Assembly (NCBI GenBank): GCA_016744295.1
Contig: JADGEQ010000018.1
Location: forward strand, 1-64,000
Source of the DNA: Desulfobacteraceae bacterium
Lineage (GTDB): Bacteria > Desulfobacterota > Desulfobacteria > Desulfobacterales > Desulfobacteraceae
Direction: 5' to 3'
DNA: 64,000 bases
The notes below the pieces were generated by a model, which did not search any database, was not told where the DNA came from, and saw only the letters and a program-made list of their open reading frames with translations. Shown one piece after another: positions 16,021 through 25,513 of this stretch; position 1 is the first letter of the stretch, and each line of letters begins with the position of its first letter. The position numbers and the translations under genes are program-made.

Positions 16021-16851
16021 CTAATACCGATAATAGGCGGATTTTAATTTTTGGATGATCTGGTTATCTGGTTTTACAGGGTTAATGGCCTTGGGCGGTT
16101 CTGGTATGGTGTGGGTATTGGCAAAACAAGTTTCTTGGATCTTAAGGTTGTAGGCTTTTACCATTAGTATTTCAAGATTTATCACATCTTCGATATTGTA
16201 GGCAAGAAGCGTATCAAGGGCCTTTGAATTCTTTGTTTTTTGATATTCATTCCATAGAAGTATGGCAAAATATCCGTCCACCCCATCCAGCTCTTCTCTG
16301 TCTATTCCCATTGCGCGTTCACATTTTTTTAATCCGCCCGCAAATCCTAGGCTTTTCAGAATATATCTTAAATCAATATGGGCATGGGGCAGCTGGCAGT
16401 TAAAATGCTTTTGAATGAAGGGCAGATCAAAGCTCTTGCCATTATAGGTGACAATGACCTGATATTCCTGGATATCTTCTATGAAATTGTCAAGATTTTT
16501 TCCTTGAATATAATAGCGGGTAGAGCGTCCATCATACATGGCAATTGTCGTGATAATAGAAGTGCTTTCAAGGCCTGTGGTTTCAATATCCAGGAAAACA
16601 CAACTATTCCTGAATTCAGGGAAAAGCCGGAAGTGTTGACTTGCCGGCAGGAGATCTTCAAAATATTTGGCATTTTCGTTTTTCAAATGGTCAATGGATG
16701 TTTTCACCCCTTGTTGAATGGCATGTTTTTTTTTGAATCTATTGTCGGGCCAGCCCAGGGCATCTTTCCAGTCTCGTATGCCGAGGTTCCAGAGTTTTTC
16801 TTCCGTTGCAGCTCCGATACCCGGGATATGGCTAAATGTGTTAATGAGCAT
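16021..16851 (-). CDS. RNase H-like (DEDD) exonuclease domain protein
   Basis: A 276-residue protein. Residues 1-40 resemble a helix-hairpin-helix (HIPGIGAATEEKLWNLGI). The nuclease part shows the DEDD pattern: CVFLDIETTG (first D and E, about 85-95), VTYNGKSFDLPF (D, about 133-144) and the last acidic motif YNIEDVINLE near 217-226. It fits the RNase_H_2/YprB group of ribonuclease H-like proteins. Substrate unknown; DNA or RNA 3'-5' exonuclease activity is expected from the family. It stands alone between the terminator and a divergent lipoprotein gene. Confidence 0.75.
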   Translation of the reverse strand: MLINTFSHIPGIGAATEEKLWNLGIRDWKDALGWPDNRFKKKHAIQQGVKTSIDHLKNENAKYFEDLLPASQHFRLFPEFRNSCVFLDIETTGLESTSIITTIAMYDGRSTRYYIQGKNLDNFIEDIQEYQVIVTYNGKSFDLPFIQKHFNCQLPHAHIDLRYILKSLGFAGGLKKCERAMGIDREELDGVDGYFAILLWNEYQKTKNSKALDTLLAYNIEDVINLEILMVKAYNLKIQETCFANTHTIPEPPKAINPVKPDNQIIQKLKSAYYRY

Positions 16852-17045
16852 AATTATTCCTTATGATTAAAGTTCTTGCCTTTATATCCCGAATGGGAAA
16901 AATATGACAGTGACAATGAGAAGGATAAGATGTTCCCTTGTCTTGACCCTAATTTGTTGTCATGTTAGCTTAACCGTCAGTGATGGTTTATTCAGTGGTA
17001 GTTTAAGTAGTAACGGCATCAACCCTATTAAATCAGGATTCTGTT

Positions 17046-17888
17046 ATGACCCGATTCCAAAATATGATTTCCTGTGTTTTTCTCGTTTTGTTTGTGACTT
17101 TTTCGTTAACCGCATGCGGGGAGAAAGAAAAAGGAGATGAAGAGTTGGTGGTGGGTCACTGGACCCAATACCGGAACCGTGCCTATATCCTTTTGGTCAT
17201 GAATCCCAAGGGGAATTGGGATTCCTCGGTAAGGATTGCCGATGCTACCTCAAAAATCGTCAAATCCAAAGGTGATGCCCAGGGGTCCTGGCATATGGAA
17301 GGGGGGCAGTTGATTTTTACGGTTATGGATTCAACCATTGAAGAAATTTGGGAAAAGAATGATACCAATTTTTTTGAAATTGTTGAACTGGGAGAACGGC
17401 TTATGCTGCTGAAAGAGGAAAACGGCAGAATTGCGGAATGGAAAAAAACCAGTTCCCAAAAATCCAGTGCTGCCGAATCGATTCCGGAGGTGGTTATTCC
17501 CATGAAACCTCTTGCTGTAAACCTGAACAAAAACAGATCAAACACCCAGGATCGGTATCTGTGTCTTAATATGAATATGGTCCTCAAGGAACTGATGCCG
17601 GAACAGGTAGTACCTGCCATGCATCCCAAGGCCCGGGAGGCAGCTATTATCTTTTTAAGCTCCCTTGTCTATGAGGATGTCAAGGATTTTGACCAGGTTA
17701 AACTTCAGAGGACAAAATTGGTGGATGTCCTCAACCCCTATATGGAAGGCTTTATCAAGGATATTGAAATTGAGCATGTGATTATTTCAACCACCATTGA
17801 AAAGGTGGAAGAGTTTATCATCGAGCACACCCTCGGCATTGCAAAAGAGGGAGAAGAAGAGACGGGTGAAAAAAAGGAAGAGAAATAA
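17046..17888 (+). CDS. lipoprotein with FliL-like C-terminal domain
   Basis: A 280-residue protein with a signal peptide and lipobox LTAC (Cys24). Residues 30-135 form a beta-rich domain (VVGHWTQYRNRAYILLVMNP; comparable in feel to small lipocalin-like or DUF4488-type domains). After a Ser-rich linker, residues 175-265 read RYLCLNMNMVL, then AREAAIIFLSSLVYEDV, then HVIIST, which follow the FliL pattern (RYLKVSLSL, RDAIISLLSS, and a late beta strand). FliL normally is a single-span membrane protein at the flagellar stator; a lipid-anchored form would be unusual. MotAB-like genes are 6 kb away. The FliL relation is by eye. Confidence 0.6.
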   Translation: MTRFQNMISCVFLVLFVTFSLTACGEKEKGDEELVVGHWTQYRNRAYILLVMNPKGNWDSSVRIADATSKIVKSKGDAQGSWHMEGGQLIFTVMDSTIEEIWEKNDTNFFEIVELGERLMLLKEENGRIAEWKKTSSQKSSAAESIPEVVIPMKPLAVNLNKNRSNTQDRYLCLNMNMVLKELMPEQVVPAMHPKAREAAIIFLSSLVYEDVKDFDQVKLQRTKLVDVLNPYMEGFIKDIEIEHVIISTTIEKVEEFIIEHTLGIAKEGEEETGEKKEEK

Positions 17889-17930
17889 CCAGAAAAAAAG
17901 TAACCAAAGGATACAAATATAACGTTCTGA

Positions 17931-18566
17931 CTAATCTATTGATTTTGTGACCAGCAAAACCCCTGTTGCTATGGATATTGTGGCAGAGGTCTGACTGAAG
18001 TAATTACTGATACCCAGGGAAGACCCCATGGGAATGCAGGCATCTTCAAGGGGGTATTCAAGCCCTGTAAAAGTCAGCCCCGTTACCGTGTCTGAAATTG
18101 GAATCACGGACAAAAGTGCTCCTTTTTCTCCGTTGAGTTCAAGATGATCTGTGACCAGGTAGACCTCATTGTGTGCATCTAATATTTTTGATTTAATTCC
18201 CAGATCTGCAAGTTTTTTCAAAAGAAAAATATTGGCCAGTGTGTGATCAAGCCGAGTGCCTGTTACCCCGACCAATGTGATGGCAGTGGCGCCTTTCTTT
18301 ATGGCAAAATCAATACACAAATCTGTGTCTGTACTGTTTTTTCTGGAAGGGTGGGTGATGATGGGGGTGAGATTCTTTTCAAAAAATTGTCTGGTGGCCG
18401 GGTGAATGGAATCCATGTCGCCGATAATGACATGGGGGTGGATATCCATCTGTTTCAGATGACTTGCCCCTCCATCTGCAGCAATTAGTAAATCCGTCTT
18501 TTTCAAAAGATTTTTTATTTCCGGACTGAACAGCAGGTTCCCGCTTGCAACAATGATACAATTCAT
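17931..18566 (-). CDS. thiN: thiamine pyrophosphokinase
   Basis: A 211-residue protein. AADGGASHL (about 29-37), the Mg-binding VIIGDMDSI (46-54), the HPSRKNSTDTDLCIDFA stretch and VGVTGTRLDHTLANI are the signature blocks of thiamine pyrophosphokinase, which makes thiamine diphosphate from thiamine and ATP. The C-terminal thiamine-binding domain (ALLSVIP to the end) is present. It is divergent from the lptF operon with about 100 bases between and convergent with the FliL-like lipoprotein gene. No thiamine riboswitch was seen in front of it. Confidence 0.88.
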   Translation of the reverse strand: MNCIIVASGNLLFSPEIKNLLKKTDLLIAADGGASHLKQMDIHPHVIIGDMDSIHPATRQFFEKNLTPIITHPSRKNSTDTDLCIDFAIKKGATAITLVGVTGTRLDHTLANIFLLKKLADLGIKSKILDAHNEVYLVTDHLELNGEKGALLSVIPISDTVTGLTFTGLEYPLEDACIPMGSSLGISNYFSQTSATISIATGVLLVTKSID

Positions 18567-18637
18567 AGGATCTTCATTAACATGAAAAGAACCTGTTGAA
18601 AACAGGTATTATCGTTCTTATTATTCGAACCTGGGTA

Positions 18638-18666
18638 TTGACACTTTGGCTTCTAACTTATATTTT
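18638..18666 (+). promoter_or_regulatory. possible promoter of the LPS operon
   Basis: TTGACA at 18638-18643, 17 bases, TATTTT at 18661-18666. The boxes are good, but transcription would start only a base or two before the lptF ATG at 18675, so either lptF is translated from a leaderless message or the match is chance. A CCTGTT/AACAGG hairpin lies just upstream, near 18590-18606. Confidence 0.4.
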
Positions 18667-18674
18667 CCGTGGAA

Positions 18675-19856
18675 ATGATATTGACTAAGATAATAAATAA
18701 ATATATTTTTAGAGAATTGATTCCCCCCTTTGCCATCAGTCTTTTCTTTCTGACGTTTGTGTTTTTGATGACGCGGATCCCAGAAATTACCAATATGGTG
18801 GTTAATTATAATACCGGCCTTTCTTCAATCCTGATGATGGTGATCTATACCCTTCCCAGATTTTTAGAGTTTACCCTTCCCATGTCGGCCATGATTTCGG
18901 TGCTGTTGACATTTATGCGTATGTCCGGTGAAAATGAGATAATAGCTCTTAAAGGGGCGGGGGTTTCTTTGTACAAATTATTGCCGCCGGTTGTGATTTT
19001 TTGTGTGTTAGCCACCTGCCTGACCATGTGGGTAACGGTATTCGGGGTTTCCTGGGGAAAGCTCTCCTTAAAAAAGAAAAGTATTGAAATTGCCAGGTCG
19101 AGTATTGATGCCGCGCTTCAGGAGAGGCAATTTAACTCGGAATTGAAAGATATCATGATCTATGTCTCCCATGTGAATATGAAAACAAGGGACCTTAAGG
19201 ATGTGTTTATTGAGGATAGAAGAACCCCTGGGGTTACCAGTATCTCCGTGGCGCCGGTGGGTAAACTGATTCGGCAGGATGATCAAATGGTATACACAAT
19301 ACGGCTCTTTGATGGCATGATTAACCAGGTCAACGGCAAGGATAACTCGGTTACCAATATCAATTTCGGATATTATGATATTAATATCGATCTTATGAGT
19401 ATGCAGAAGGGAAACCGAAAAATAAACAAAGAACTGGATGAGCGCAGCCTGGCAGACCTTGTACAATTAATACGGGCCGGTATTGCCGACAAGGCCAATC
19501 GGAATTCTGCCCTGATGGTGCTCCATGAAAAATTTTCCATCCCCTTTGCCTGTTTGTCCTTGGGGCTTCTGGCGTTTCCCCTGGGAATCCAGTCCATGTC
19601 CCTTCGCAAATCTTCCGGTTTTGGTCTGGGAATCTTTTTTTTCCTGTTGTATTATTTTCTGCTGGCTGCGGGTTGGTCAATCGGTGAAACCGGTCACTAT
19701 CCGCCCTTTCTTGGTATGTGGCTGCCCAATGTTGTCATGGGAGGGGCAGGTATTTATCTGTTGATCCGGAATGCAAAGGAGAAGCCGGTTCGGCTCCCCA
19801 AAGTTGTCACACGGTTAATTTTGGCCCTTCAAAGACGGTTTAGGCGGAAATCATAA
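18675..19856 (+). CDS. lptF: LPS export permease LptF
   Basis: A 393-residue YjgP/YjgQ family protein of the LptBFGC transporter that lifts LPS from the inner membrane. Three membrane segments lie in the first 120 residues, a periplasmic jellyroll-like domain in the middle (about 125-265) and three more segments at the C-terminus. The opening TKIINKYIFRELIPPF and the helix ending GENEIIALKGAGVSL are family landmarks. I use ATG 18675; GTG at 18669 is the other choice. lptG follows with a single base between stop and start. lptB and lptC are not in the window. Confidence 0.9.
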   Translation: MILTKIINKYIFRELIPPFAISLFFLTFVFLMTRIPEITNMVVNYNTGLSSILMMVIYTLPRFLEFTLPMSAMISVLLTFMRMSGENEIIALKGAGVSLYKLLPPVVIFCVLATCLTMWVTVFGVSWGKLSLKKKSIEIARSSIDAALQERQFNSELKDIMIYVSHVNMKTRDLKDVFIEDRRTPGVTSISVAPVGKLIRQDDQMVYTIRLFDGMINQVNGKDNSVTNINFGYYDINIDLMSMQKGNRKINKELDERSLADLVQLIRAGIADKANRNSALMVLHEKFSIPFACLSLGLLAFPLGIQSMSLRKSSGFGLGIFFFLLYYFLLAAGWSIGETGHYPPFLGMWLPNVVMGGAGIYLLIRNAKEKPVRLPKVVTRLILALQRRFRRKS

Positions 19857-19857
19857 G

Positions 19858-20934
19858 ATGAGATGTCTTCATAAATATTGGTTAAAGGAATTTACCAAGC
19901 TTTTTTTGATTATCCAGATGTTGATTCTGGTTCTCTTTGTGTTTATTGATTATCTTTCCCGGATGGATCGGTTCTTAAATTCTGAGATATCCCTTTTCGA
20001 GGCACTCTGGTATGTGTTGCTGAAGGTGCCCTTCATGTTTGTTCAGCTCACGCCGGCCAGCATTCTTTTGGCAGTTATTGCCGTGTTCGGGGTCATGAAC
20101 CGGAACAATGAACTGACTGCACTGAAATCCAGTGGCATCAGCGTTTATTTCCTCGTGAAACCAGCACTTTGGGCCGGGCTTTTTTTGGCTGGCCTGATGT
20201 TTTTCCTGGGGGAGACCCTTATCCCCATTTCCATGGCAAAGGCCAACTATATCAGGAACAATAAAATGCAGACAGGTCCCAAGGTGTCTGTTGGTCGGAA
20301 TGATATTTGGATCAAGTCAGAAAAAAAACTCATCCATATCAACTATTATGATCCGATAAATCTTGTGGTTGCCGGCGTTACAGCCACCACCATGGGTGAC
20401 GGCTTTAGGATTATTGAAAGGATAGATGCCCAAAAAGGCAGTTATACAGAAGGGGAATGGATCTTTGAAGGGGTTATTGAACAGATCTACAAGGCCGATG
20501 ATAATGATTACGAGGTTAAGCTGATCCCCGAAAAGAGGGTCAAGCTGAAGATGACGCCCACGGATCTGGGGGTTGTGGCCAAAAGATCGGATGAAATGAG
20601 TTTCTTTGAACTTAAAGCCTATGTACAAAAGGTTGAGGCGGAAGGGTATGATCCTACCACCTATAGGGTGGATATGAACGGAAAAATCGCCTTTCCCTTT
20701 ATCTGTATTATCATGGCCCTGACAGGTGCTGCCACAGGGATGCGGTCCTTTGTTAAAAACAATCTGCCCGTGGCCATTGCCCTTGGGGTGGTGATCTGTT
20801 TTATGTATTGGATCATGTACGGATTCTGTCTGTCCATGGGCTATGCAACAATTTTACCGCCTGTCATAGCGGCCTGGGTGGCCAATCTGGTTTTCCTGTG
20901 TATGGGATCCATATATTTGATCAATTCTGAATAA
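19858..20934 (+). CDS. lptG: LPS export permease LptG
   Basis: A 358-residue partner of LptF. It has the same plan of three membrane segments, a periplasmic domain and three more segments. NNELTALKSSGISVY (about 83-97) matches the conserved coupling region and MALTGAATGMRSF the C-terminal core. The start follows the lptF stop by one base, so the two are translated together. It acts with LptF as the membrane channel half-pair. The next gene, waaA, begins within about ten bases of its stop. Confidence 0.9.
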   Translation: MRCLHKYWLKEFTKLFLIIQMLILVLFVFIDYLSRMDRFLNSEISLFEALWYVLLKVPFMFVQLTPASILLAVIAVFGVMNRNNELTALKSSGISVYFLVKPALWAGLFLAGLMFFLGETLIPISMAKANYIRNNKMQTGPKVSVGRNDIWIKSEKKLIHINYYDPINLVVAGVTATTMGDGFRIIERIDAQKGSYTEGEWIFEGVIEQIYKADDNDYEVKLIPEKRVKLKMTPTDLGVVAKRSDEMSFFELKAYVQKVEAEGYDPTTYRVDMNGKIAFPFICIIMALTGAATGMRSFVKNNLPVAIALGVVICFMYWIMYGFCLSMGYATILPPVIAAWVANLVFLCMGSIYLINSE

Positions 20935-20944
20935 GACAGGTGAA

Positions 20945-22249
20945 ATTATCATATTAATTTACCACATCCTGACAACCCTGATCTTTTTACTGGCATTGCC
21001 TGTTCTTCCCCTTGTGTATTTGGTTTCGGGAAAAAGAAGAGCCAACCTTCTCCAGCGGCTGGGGATAGCGACCGGGTTTAAAAAGAAAAAAAACAATCCC
21101 CTAAGGATTTGGGTCCATGCCCTGTCCGTGGGGGAGGTCCGTTCGGCTCTTCCCTTTGTTCAATCCCTGAAAAAACAAAAACCCGGGGCCAAAATAATTT
21201 TTACGGCATCCACTAAAACAGGATATGAAACAGCCCAGCAGCTGTTTGGCAGTGGCAAGAATTCTCTGGTATCCCTGGGTTATTTCCCCTTTGATTTTTA
21301 TCTGTCGATATCCCGGGTGTATGGGATTATTGAGCCGGATCTTGTCTGCCTTATTGAAACCGATTATTGGCCGGGATTCCTTCACTATATGAAACAGCAG
21401 CGGGTTCCGGTGGTACTCATTAATGCGAGGCTTTCCAAAACCTCCTTTAACGGATATCTCAGAATGGGGCGGTTTTCCTCCCTGTTTTTTTCCTCTCTGT
21501 CCCATGTTATGGCCCAGACCCCTTTGGATGCCCACCGCTTTAAAGCGGTGGGGGTGCCGGAAAGATGTCTGTCCACCATGGGCAATATCAAGTTTGACCA
21601 ACCCATGGTGGATTTGGACGAATCTGGGATCTTAAAACTAAGATCCAGGTTTGGCATCCAGGAGAAAGAACTGGTCTGGATTGCCGGCAGCACCCATGAA
21701 GGGGAGGAAAAAATACTGCTGGATGTTTTTGCAGCCGTGAAAAAAAATATCCCAAATCTAAAATTGATCCTGGCACCCCGGGATCCCGGAAGAGGTGAAA
21801 AACTGATGGGTCAGATGCCTTTCCTTTCCCATCCTCCGGTTTTATTTTCAGCGTTAGCGGGTGCTTTGGTTTCTGAAAATCATGATTTAATAATACTTGA
21901 TCAAATGGGGTTGCTTGCCGCTGTCTATGCCGTTTGTGATATCGCCTTCATCGGCGGTTCTCTTCTGCCCTTTGGGGGGCACAATCCCCTTGAGCCTGCC
22001 ATGTTTGGCAAGCCTGTTCTGTTTGGGTCTCATATGACAGACTTTTTGGAAATTGCAGACTTGCTGGTGGATGCCAAGGGGGCTGTCAGGGTTGAAACAT
22101 CCTCTCAAATACAGGCAAGTCTGGAAGAAATCCTGGGAAGTTCTGATTTGGCAGGACAGATGGGAGCGGCCTGTTACAACGTTTTTTCCGGAAATAGTGG
22201 GGCAGTTACCAGAACCATCCAAAAGATGGAGGCACTTTCTTTTGTCTGA
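20945..22249 (+). CDS. waaA: Kdo (or Kdo8N) transferase WaaA
   Basis: A GT30 enzyme that adds 3-deoxy-octulosonate sugars to lipid IVA. The conserved HALSVGEVRSA block, ETDYWPGF, NARLS, GSTHEGEE and the C-terminal FIGGSLLPFGGHNPLEPA are all present. An N-terminal membrane anchor is expected; it appears only if translation begins at a near-cognate codon (ATT 20945, ATC 20948 or ATA 20951) just after ACAGG, giving the opening IILIYHILTTLIFLLALPVL. The first ordinary start, TTG at 20996, would cut the anchor in half and has no ribosome site. In view of kdnA/kdnB at 34985-37328 its donor may be CMP-Kdo8N. Confidence 0.9.
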   Translation: MIILIYHILTTLIFLLALPVLPLVYLVSGKRRANLLQRLGIATGFKKKKNNPLRIWVHALSVGEVRSALPFVQSLKKQKPGAKIIFTASTKTGYETAQQLFGSGKNSLVSLGYFPFDFYLSISRVYGIIEPDLVCLIETDYWPGFLHYMKQQRVPVVLINARLSKTSFNGYLRMGRFSSLFFSSLSHVMAQTPLDAHRFKAVGVPERCLSTMGNIKFDQPMVDLDESGILKLRSRFGIQEKELVWIAGSTHEGEEKILLDVFAAVKKNIPNLKLILAPRDPGRGEKLMGQMPFLSHPPVLFSALAGALVSENHDLIILDQMGLLAAVYAVCDIAFIGGSLLPFGGHNPLEPAMFGKPVLFGSHMTDFLEIADLLVDAKGAVRVETSSQIQASLEEILGSSDLAGQMGAACYNVFSGNSGAVTRTIQKMEALSFV

Positions 22250-23447
22250 TTCATGGATTAGCCGGTTGGAAAAAAAAATCACCCGTCTTTCGGATCAGGA
22301 GTATATACCCGAACGTTTTTCCCTTGAACAACTGCTGGTGGTGGCTTCCGGGCTTTATCAGGCAGGGTCGGATCTTCGGCTTAGGCTGTACAAGTCCGGT
22401 CTGCTAAAATCCAAACGGTTGCCCTGTTTTGTCATTTCCATTGGCAATATCATGGCCGGTGGTGCGGGCAAGACCCCCATGGCCATATATATTGCCGAAC
22501 TTTTGATAAAGATGGGAAAACGCCCCGTGGTTGTCAGCCGGGGGTATAAGGGCAGTCTTGGGGCTGGTGCCGGGGTTGTCAGTGATGGGGAAACTATATT
22601 TCTGGATGCCCTTGTGGCCGGGGATGAGCCCTATATGATGGCCGCAGGGAAAAGGTTCCCTGTTGTTGTGGGAAGGGATCGGTATGCTGCGGGGAGACTT
22701 GCCATTGATCAGTTGAATCCGGATGTGATTATTTTGGATGATGGCTTTGCCCATGTGAGGCTTGAAAGGGATTTGAATCTCCTTTTGTTTGATCATGACC
22801 GGCCCCTGGGCAATAAGCGGATGCTCCCGGCGGGAAGGCTGCGGGAAACCCTGGCCATGTCAAAAAAACGTGCCCAGGCTATTGTTCTTACCCGTTGTCC
22901 CGATAAAAAAGGGTCCGGGGACCAGATCACTACCGCCGATAGCGCTGATCAAGAACAGGTAATAGGGTATGAAGATTGCCTCGGCCCCAAAAAAAATATC
23001 TTCAGCCAATATGGGAATATTCCGTTTTTTAAAACCTTTCACACCCCCTATCTGTTGAAATTTGTGTCCAGAAAAAAAGAATCCGGGCCGGTTCTTCCCT
23101 GTCTGGATTATCTCAAAGATCGACCCGGGCTATTGTTTTCAGGGATTGCCAATAATAAATCCTTTGGAAATACAGCAGCGGAACTTGGGGTAAAAGTAAT
23201 GGATCATCTTGAATTTAAAGACCATTACAGGTATAAAAGGGCTGACATTTTATTGATACAAAAAAGAGCCAGGGAAATCGGAGCAGATATGATTGTCACA
23301 ACGGAAAAAGACTGGGTGAAGCTGGATCGGGATATTCAATGGGATACAGATTTGGCTGTGGTCGGTATTAAGATCCGGTTTGAAGATGACAAGACCTTTG
23401 AAGGGTTTATAAAATCAAGGTTGGATACATCAAGGTTAGACAAATGA
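22242..23447 (+). CDS. lpxK: tetraacyldisaccharide 4'-kinase
   Basis: LpxK phosphorylates the 4' position of the lipid A disaccharide. The P-loop GNIMAGGAGKTP (about 67-78), SRGYKG, GDEPYMMA and VILDDGFAHVRLERD (catalytic DDG region) mark the family; 401 residues is a little longer than usual. I place the start at TTG 22242, which has GGAGG nine bases upstream and overlaps the end of waaA by 8 bases; a frame open further upstream (from 22053) is only waaA overlap. Its stop overlaps the next ATG (ATGA). Confidence 0.9.
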   Translation: MSDSWISRLEKKITRLSDQEYIPERFSLEQLLVVASGLYQAGSDLRLRLYKSGLLKSKRLPCFVISIGNIMAGGAGKTPMAIYIAELLIKMGKRPVVVSRGYKGSLGAGAGVVSDGETIFLDALVAGDEPYMMAAGKRFPVVVGRDRYAAGRLAIDQLNPDVIILDDGFAHVRLERDLNLLLFDHDRPLGNKRMLPAGRLRETLAMSKKRAQAIVLTRCPDKKGSGDQITTADSADQEQVIGYEDCLGPKKNIFSQYGNIPFFKTFHTPYLLKFVSRKKESGPVLPCLDYLKDRPGLLFSGIANNKSFGNTAAELGVKVMDHLEFKDHYRYKRADILLIQKRAREIGADMIVTTEKDWVKLDRDIQWDTDLAVVGIKIRFEDDKTFEGFIKSRLDTSRLDK

Positions 23448-24340
23448 GTCACGAGAAAATTTATAAATTATTGAAGCTGCTGATCTATGTGATGGGACGG
23501 CTGCCAATTCCGATTGCAACCTTTTGTTCAGATCTTCTGGGGCTTTTATGGTTCAAGCTTGATAAACGTCATAGGCGTGTGACCCTGGAAAACATTGAAA
23601 AGGCCCTGGGAGACCAGATATCTCCGGTTCAGGTGGTGCGGTTGGGAAAACAGGTGTTTAAAAATATTGCCAGTATTTTGTTTGAAGTGGCCTGGTCCTA
23701 CGGACTTGATAGGGAAACCTTTTTATCCCATTATACGGTAAAGGGCATTGAGCATCTTGAAAAGGCCCAGGCAAAGGGTAGGGGGGTTATGGTTCTTGCG
23801 GCACATCTGGGCAATTTTGAACTGAATATCCATGCCATTGAAGGGAGCAAAATGAAGGGGTATGGTATTTATCGGAAATTGGATTTCCCCCCCCTTGAAC
23901 GGTTGATCCTGGATATCCGCCAGCGTTTTGGATACACGATGGTGCCCATGCGGGGAGCATCAAAAAAATTAGATATAATTTTGGCAAATGGCGGTGTGGT
24001 GGGAACATTGCTGGACCAGAGCGTGGACTGGTATAAAGGCGTTTTTGTAGATTTTTTTGGGCGGCCGGCCTGCACAAACAACGGACTTGCCGTCCTTGCC
24101 ATGCGGACAAAGACAGCGGTGGTGCCAATGTGCTGCATGCGGAAGGATAGAAAATTTTTCATTGAATTCTCACCGGAAATTCCCCTTGAACAAACCGGGG
24201 ACCGGATAAAAGATATTGAAAACAATACCCAGAACTATACCACAGCCATTGAGTCCATGGTCCGAAGATTTCCAGACCAGTATTTTTGGGTGCACAACCG
24301 CTGGAAAATCAAATCCTATTGCCCCTATCCCAGACAATAG
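23444..24340 (+). CDS. LpxL/HtrB-type lipid A acyltransferase
   Basis: A 298-residue membrane-associated acyltransferase that adds a secondary acyl chain to lipid A. The catalytic motif HLGNFE (HX4E, about residue 124) sits in VLAAHLGNFELN, and the later blocks YRKL, GVVGTLLDQS and FFGRPA are conserved. The first 30 residues can form the N-terminal anchor. The gene begins at ATG 23444, overlapping the lpxK stop. Which acyl position it serves cannot be told. Confidence 0.87.
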   Translation: MSHEKIYKLLKLLIYVMGRLPIPIATFCSDLLGLLWFKLDKRHRRVTLENIEKALGDQISPVQVVRLGKQVFKNIASILFEVAWSYGLDRETFLSHYTVKGIEHLEKAQAKGRGVMVLAAHLGNFELNIHAIEGSKMKGYGIYRKLDFPPLERLILDIRQRFGYTMVPMRGASKKLDIILANGGVVGTLLDQSVDWYKGVFVDFFGRPACTNNGLAVLAMRTKTAVVPMCCMRKDRKFFIEFSPEIPLEQTGDRIKDIENNTQNYTTAIESMVRRFPDQYFWVHNRWKIKSYCPYPRQ

Positions 24341-24376
24341 CACAACCATTAGCAATAATAATCAGACAAGCAATTC

Positions 24377-25420
24377 ATGATAAAAATAGTACTCAAAGAC
24401 AGCAGTGAAAGCCGTATCCTGATCCGGGCAGCCAATTGGGTGGGGGATGCCATCATGACAACCCCGGTGATAAGGGGGGTGCGTAAAAATTATCCAAAAG
24501 CCCATATCACAGTTCTTGCAAAACCCTGGGTGATTCCGGTCTATGATAAAAATCCATATGTGGATGAGGTCATGACCTATGAAAACAGCACACGGCATAA
24601 AATGGGGAGGGGCACCCTGCGGCTTGCAGGGGATATCAGGAAACAAGGGTTTGATCTTGCCATTCTCATGCAAAATGCTTTTGAAGCTGCTTTGTTGGCA
24701 TTCTTGGCAGGGATTCCCGAACGGCTGGGATACAATACCGATGCCCGGTCTTTGCTGCTCAACCGGTGTGTGCGACTGGATCCGGCCCTGAAAAAGAAAC
24801 ATCTGATTGATTATTATATTGGTATCCTCACAGGGGCGGGGCTTGAAGACGACGGCAGAAAACTGGACCTGGTTATAGGGAATGAAGACAGGATCTCTGC
24901 AAAACGACTGTTGGCAGAAAATGAATTGGGCGGGAGGCCTGTCATTGGTATCAACCCCGGTGCTACGGGGGGGACAGCCAAACGCTGGTTTCCGGAACGC
25001 TATGCCAAACTTTGCAGCCAGCTTTTTAATCAATACCAGACAAGGGTGCTTATCTTTGGGGGACCTGGTGACCATGCCCTTGGACGAGAGATCATGGACA
25101 TGGCGCCGGGGTGTTGCATTAATATTGCGGGGAAAACCAGTCTCGCCCAGGCCTTTGCCCTGATTGGCAATTGTGATTTGTTTGTGACCAATGATTCAGG
25201 GCTCATGCATGCAGCGGCTGCCCTGAATGTGAATCAGGTGGCAGTCATCGGTTCCACCGATTATGTTGCCACGGCGCCTTCAAACAAAAACAGCATCATG
25301 GTCCGGGAGCCCACATCCTGTGCTCCCTGCTTGAAAGATGAATGTCCCATAGACCATAGGTGCATGACCCGTATTTCAGCAGGTGCGGTCATGGATATCT
25401 GCCGCTCTGTTCTCGGTTGA
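24377..25420 (+). CDS. waaF: LPS heptosyltransferase II
   Basis: A 347-residue GT9 enzyme that adds the second heptose of the inner core from ADP-heptose. RAANWVGDAIMTTPV near the N-terminus is the classic WaaF block; GINPGATGGTAKRWFPERYA and VTNDSGLMHAAAAL mark the donor site. Four clustered Cys near the C-terminus (CAPCLKDECPIDHRC) are usual for anaerobe homologues. It follows the acyltransferase by 36 bases and precedes waaC. Confidence 0.92.
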   Translation: MIKIVLKDSSESRILIRAANWVGDAIMTTPVIRGVRKNYPKAHITVLAKPWVIPVYDKNPYVDEVMTYENSTRHKMGRGTLRLAGDIRKQGFDLAILMQNAFEAALLAFLAGIPERLGYNTDARSLLLNRCVRLDPALKKKHLIDYYIGILTGAGLEDDGRKLDLVIGNEDRISAKRLLAENELGGRPVIGINPGATGGTAKRWFPERYAKLCSQLFNQYQTRVLIFGGPGDHALGREIMDMAPGCCINIAGKTSLAQAFALIGNCDLFVTNDSGLMHAAAALNVNQVAVIGSTDYVATAPSNKNSIMVREPTSCAPCLKDECPIDHRCMTRISAGAVMDICRSVLG

Positions 25421-25513
25421 TTTGGTTTATGTGCCAATGCGACTATATCAATGTGACCTTAACAGGAGAGGGGAAAATAAAAATGTCAGGAGGGAATTGT
25501 TCTGTTTGAATCT

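Noticed and set aside
16904-17140. 78-codon frame overlapping the FliL-like lipoprotein start
   Set aside because: Overlaps the lipoprotein signal peptide in another frame and has no family resemblance.
22053-22241. N-terminal extension of lpxK
   Set aside because: The frame is open only because of overlap with waaA; the Trp/Arg-rich sequence is unlike LpxK, and TTG 22242 has a GGAGG site.
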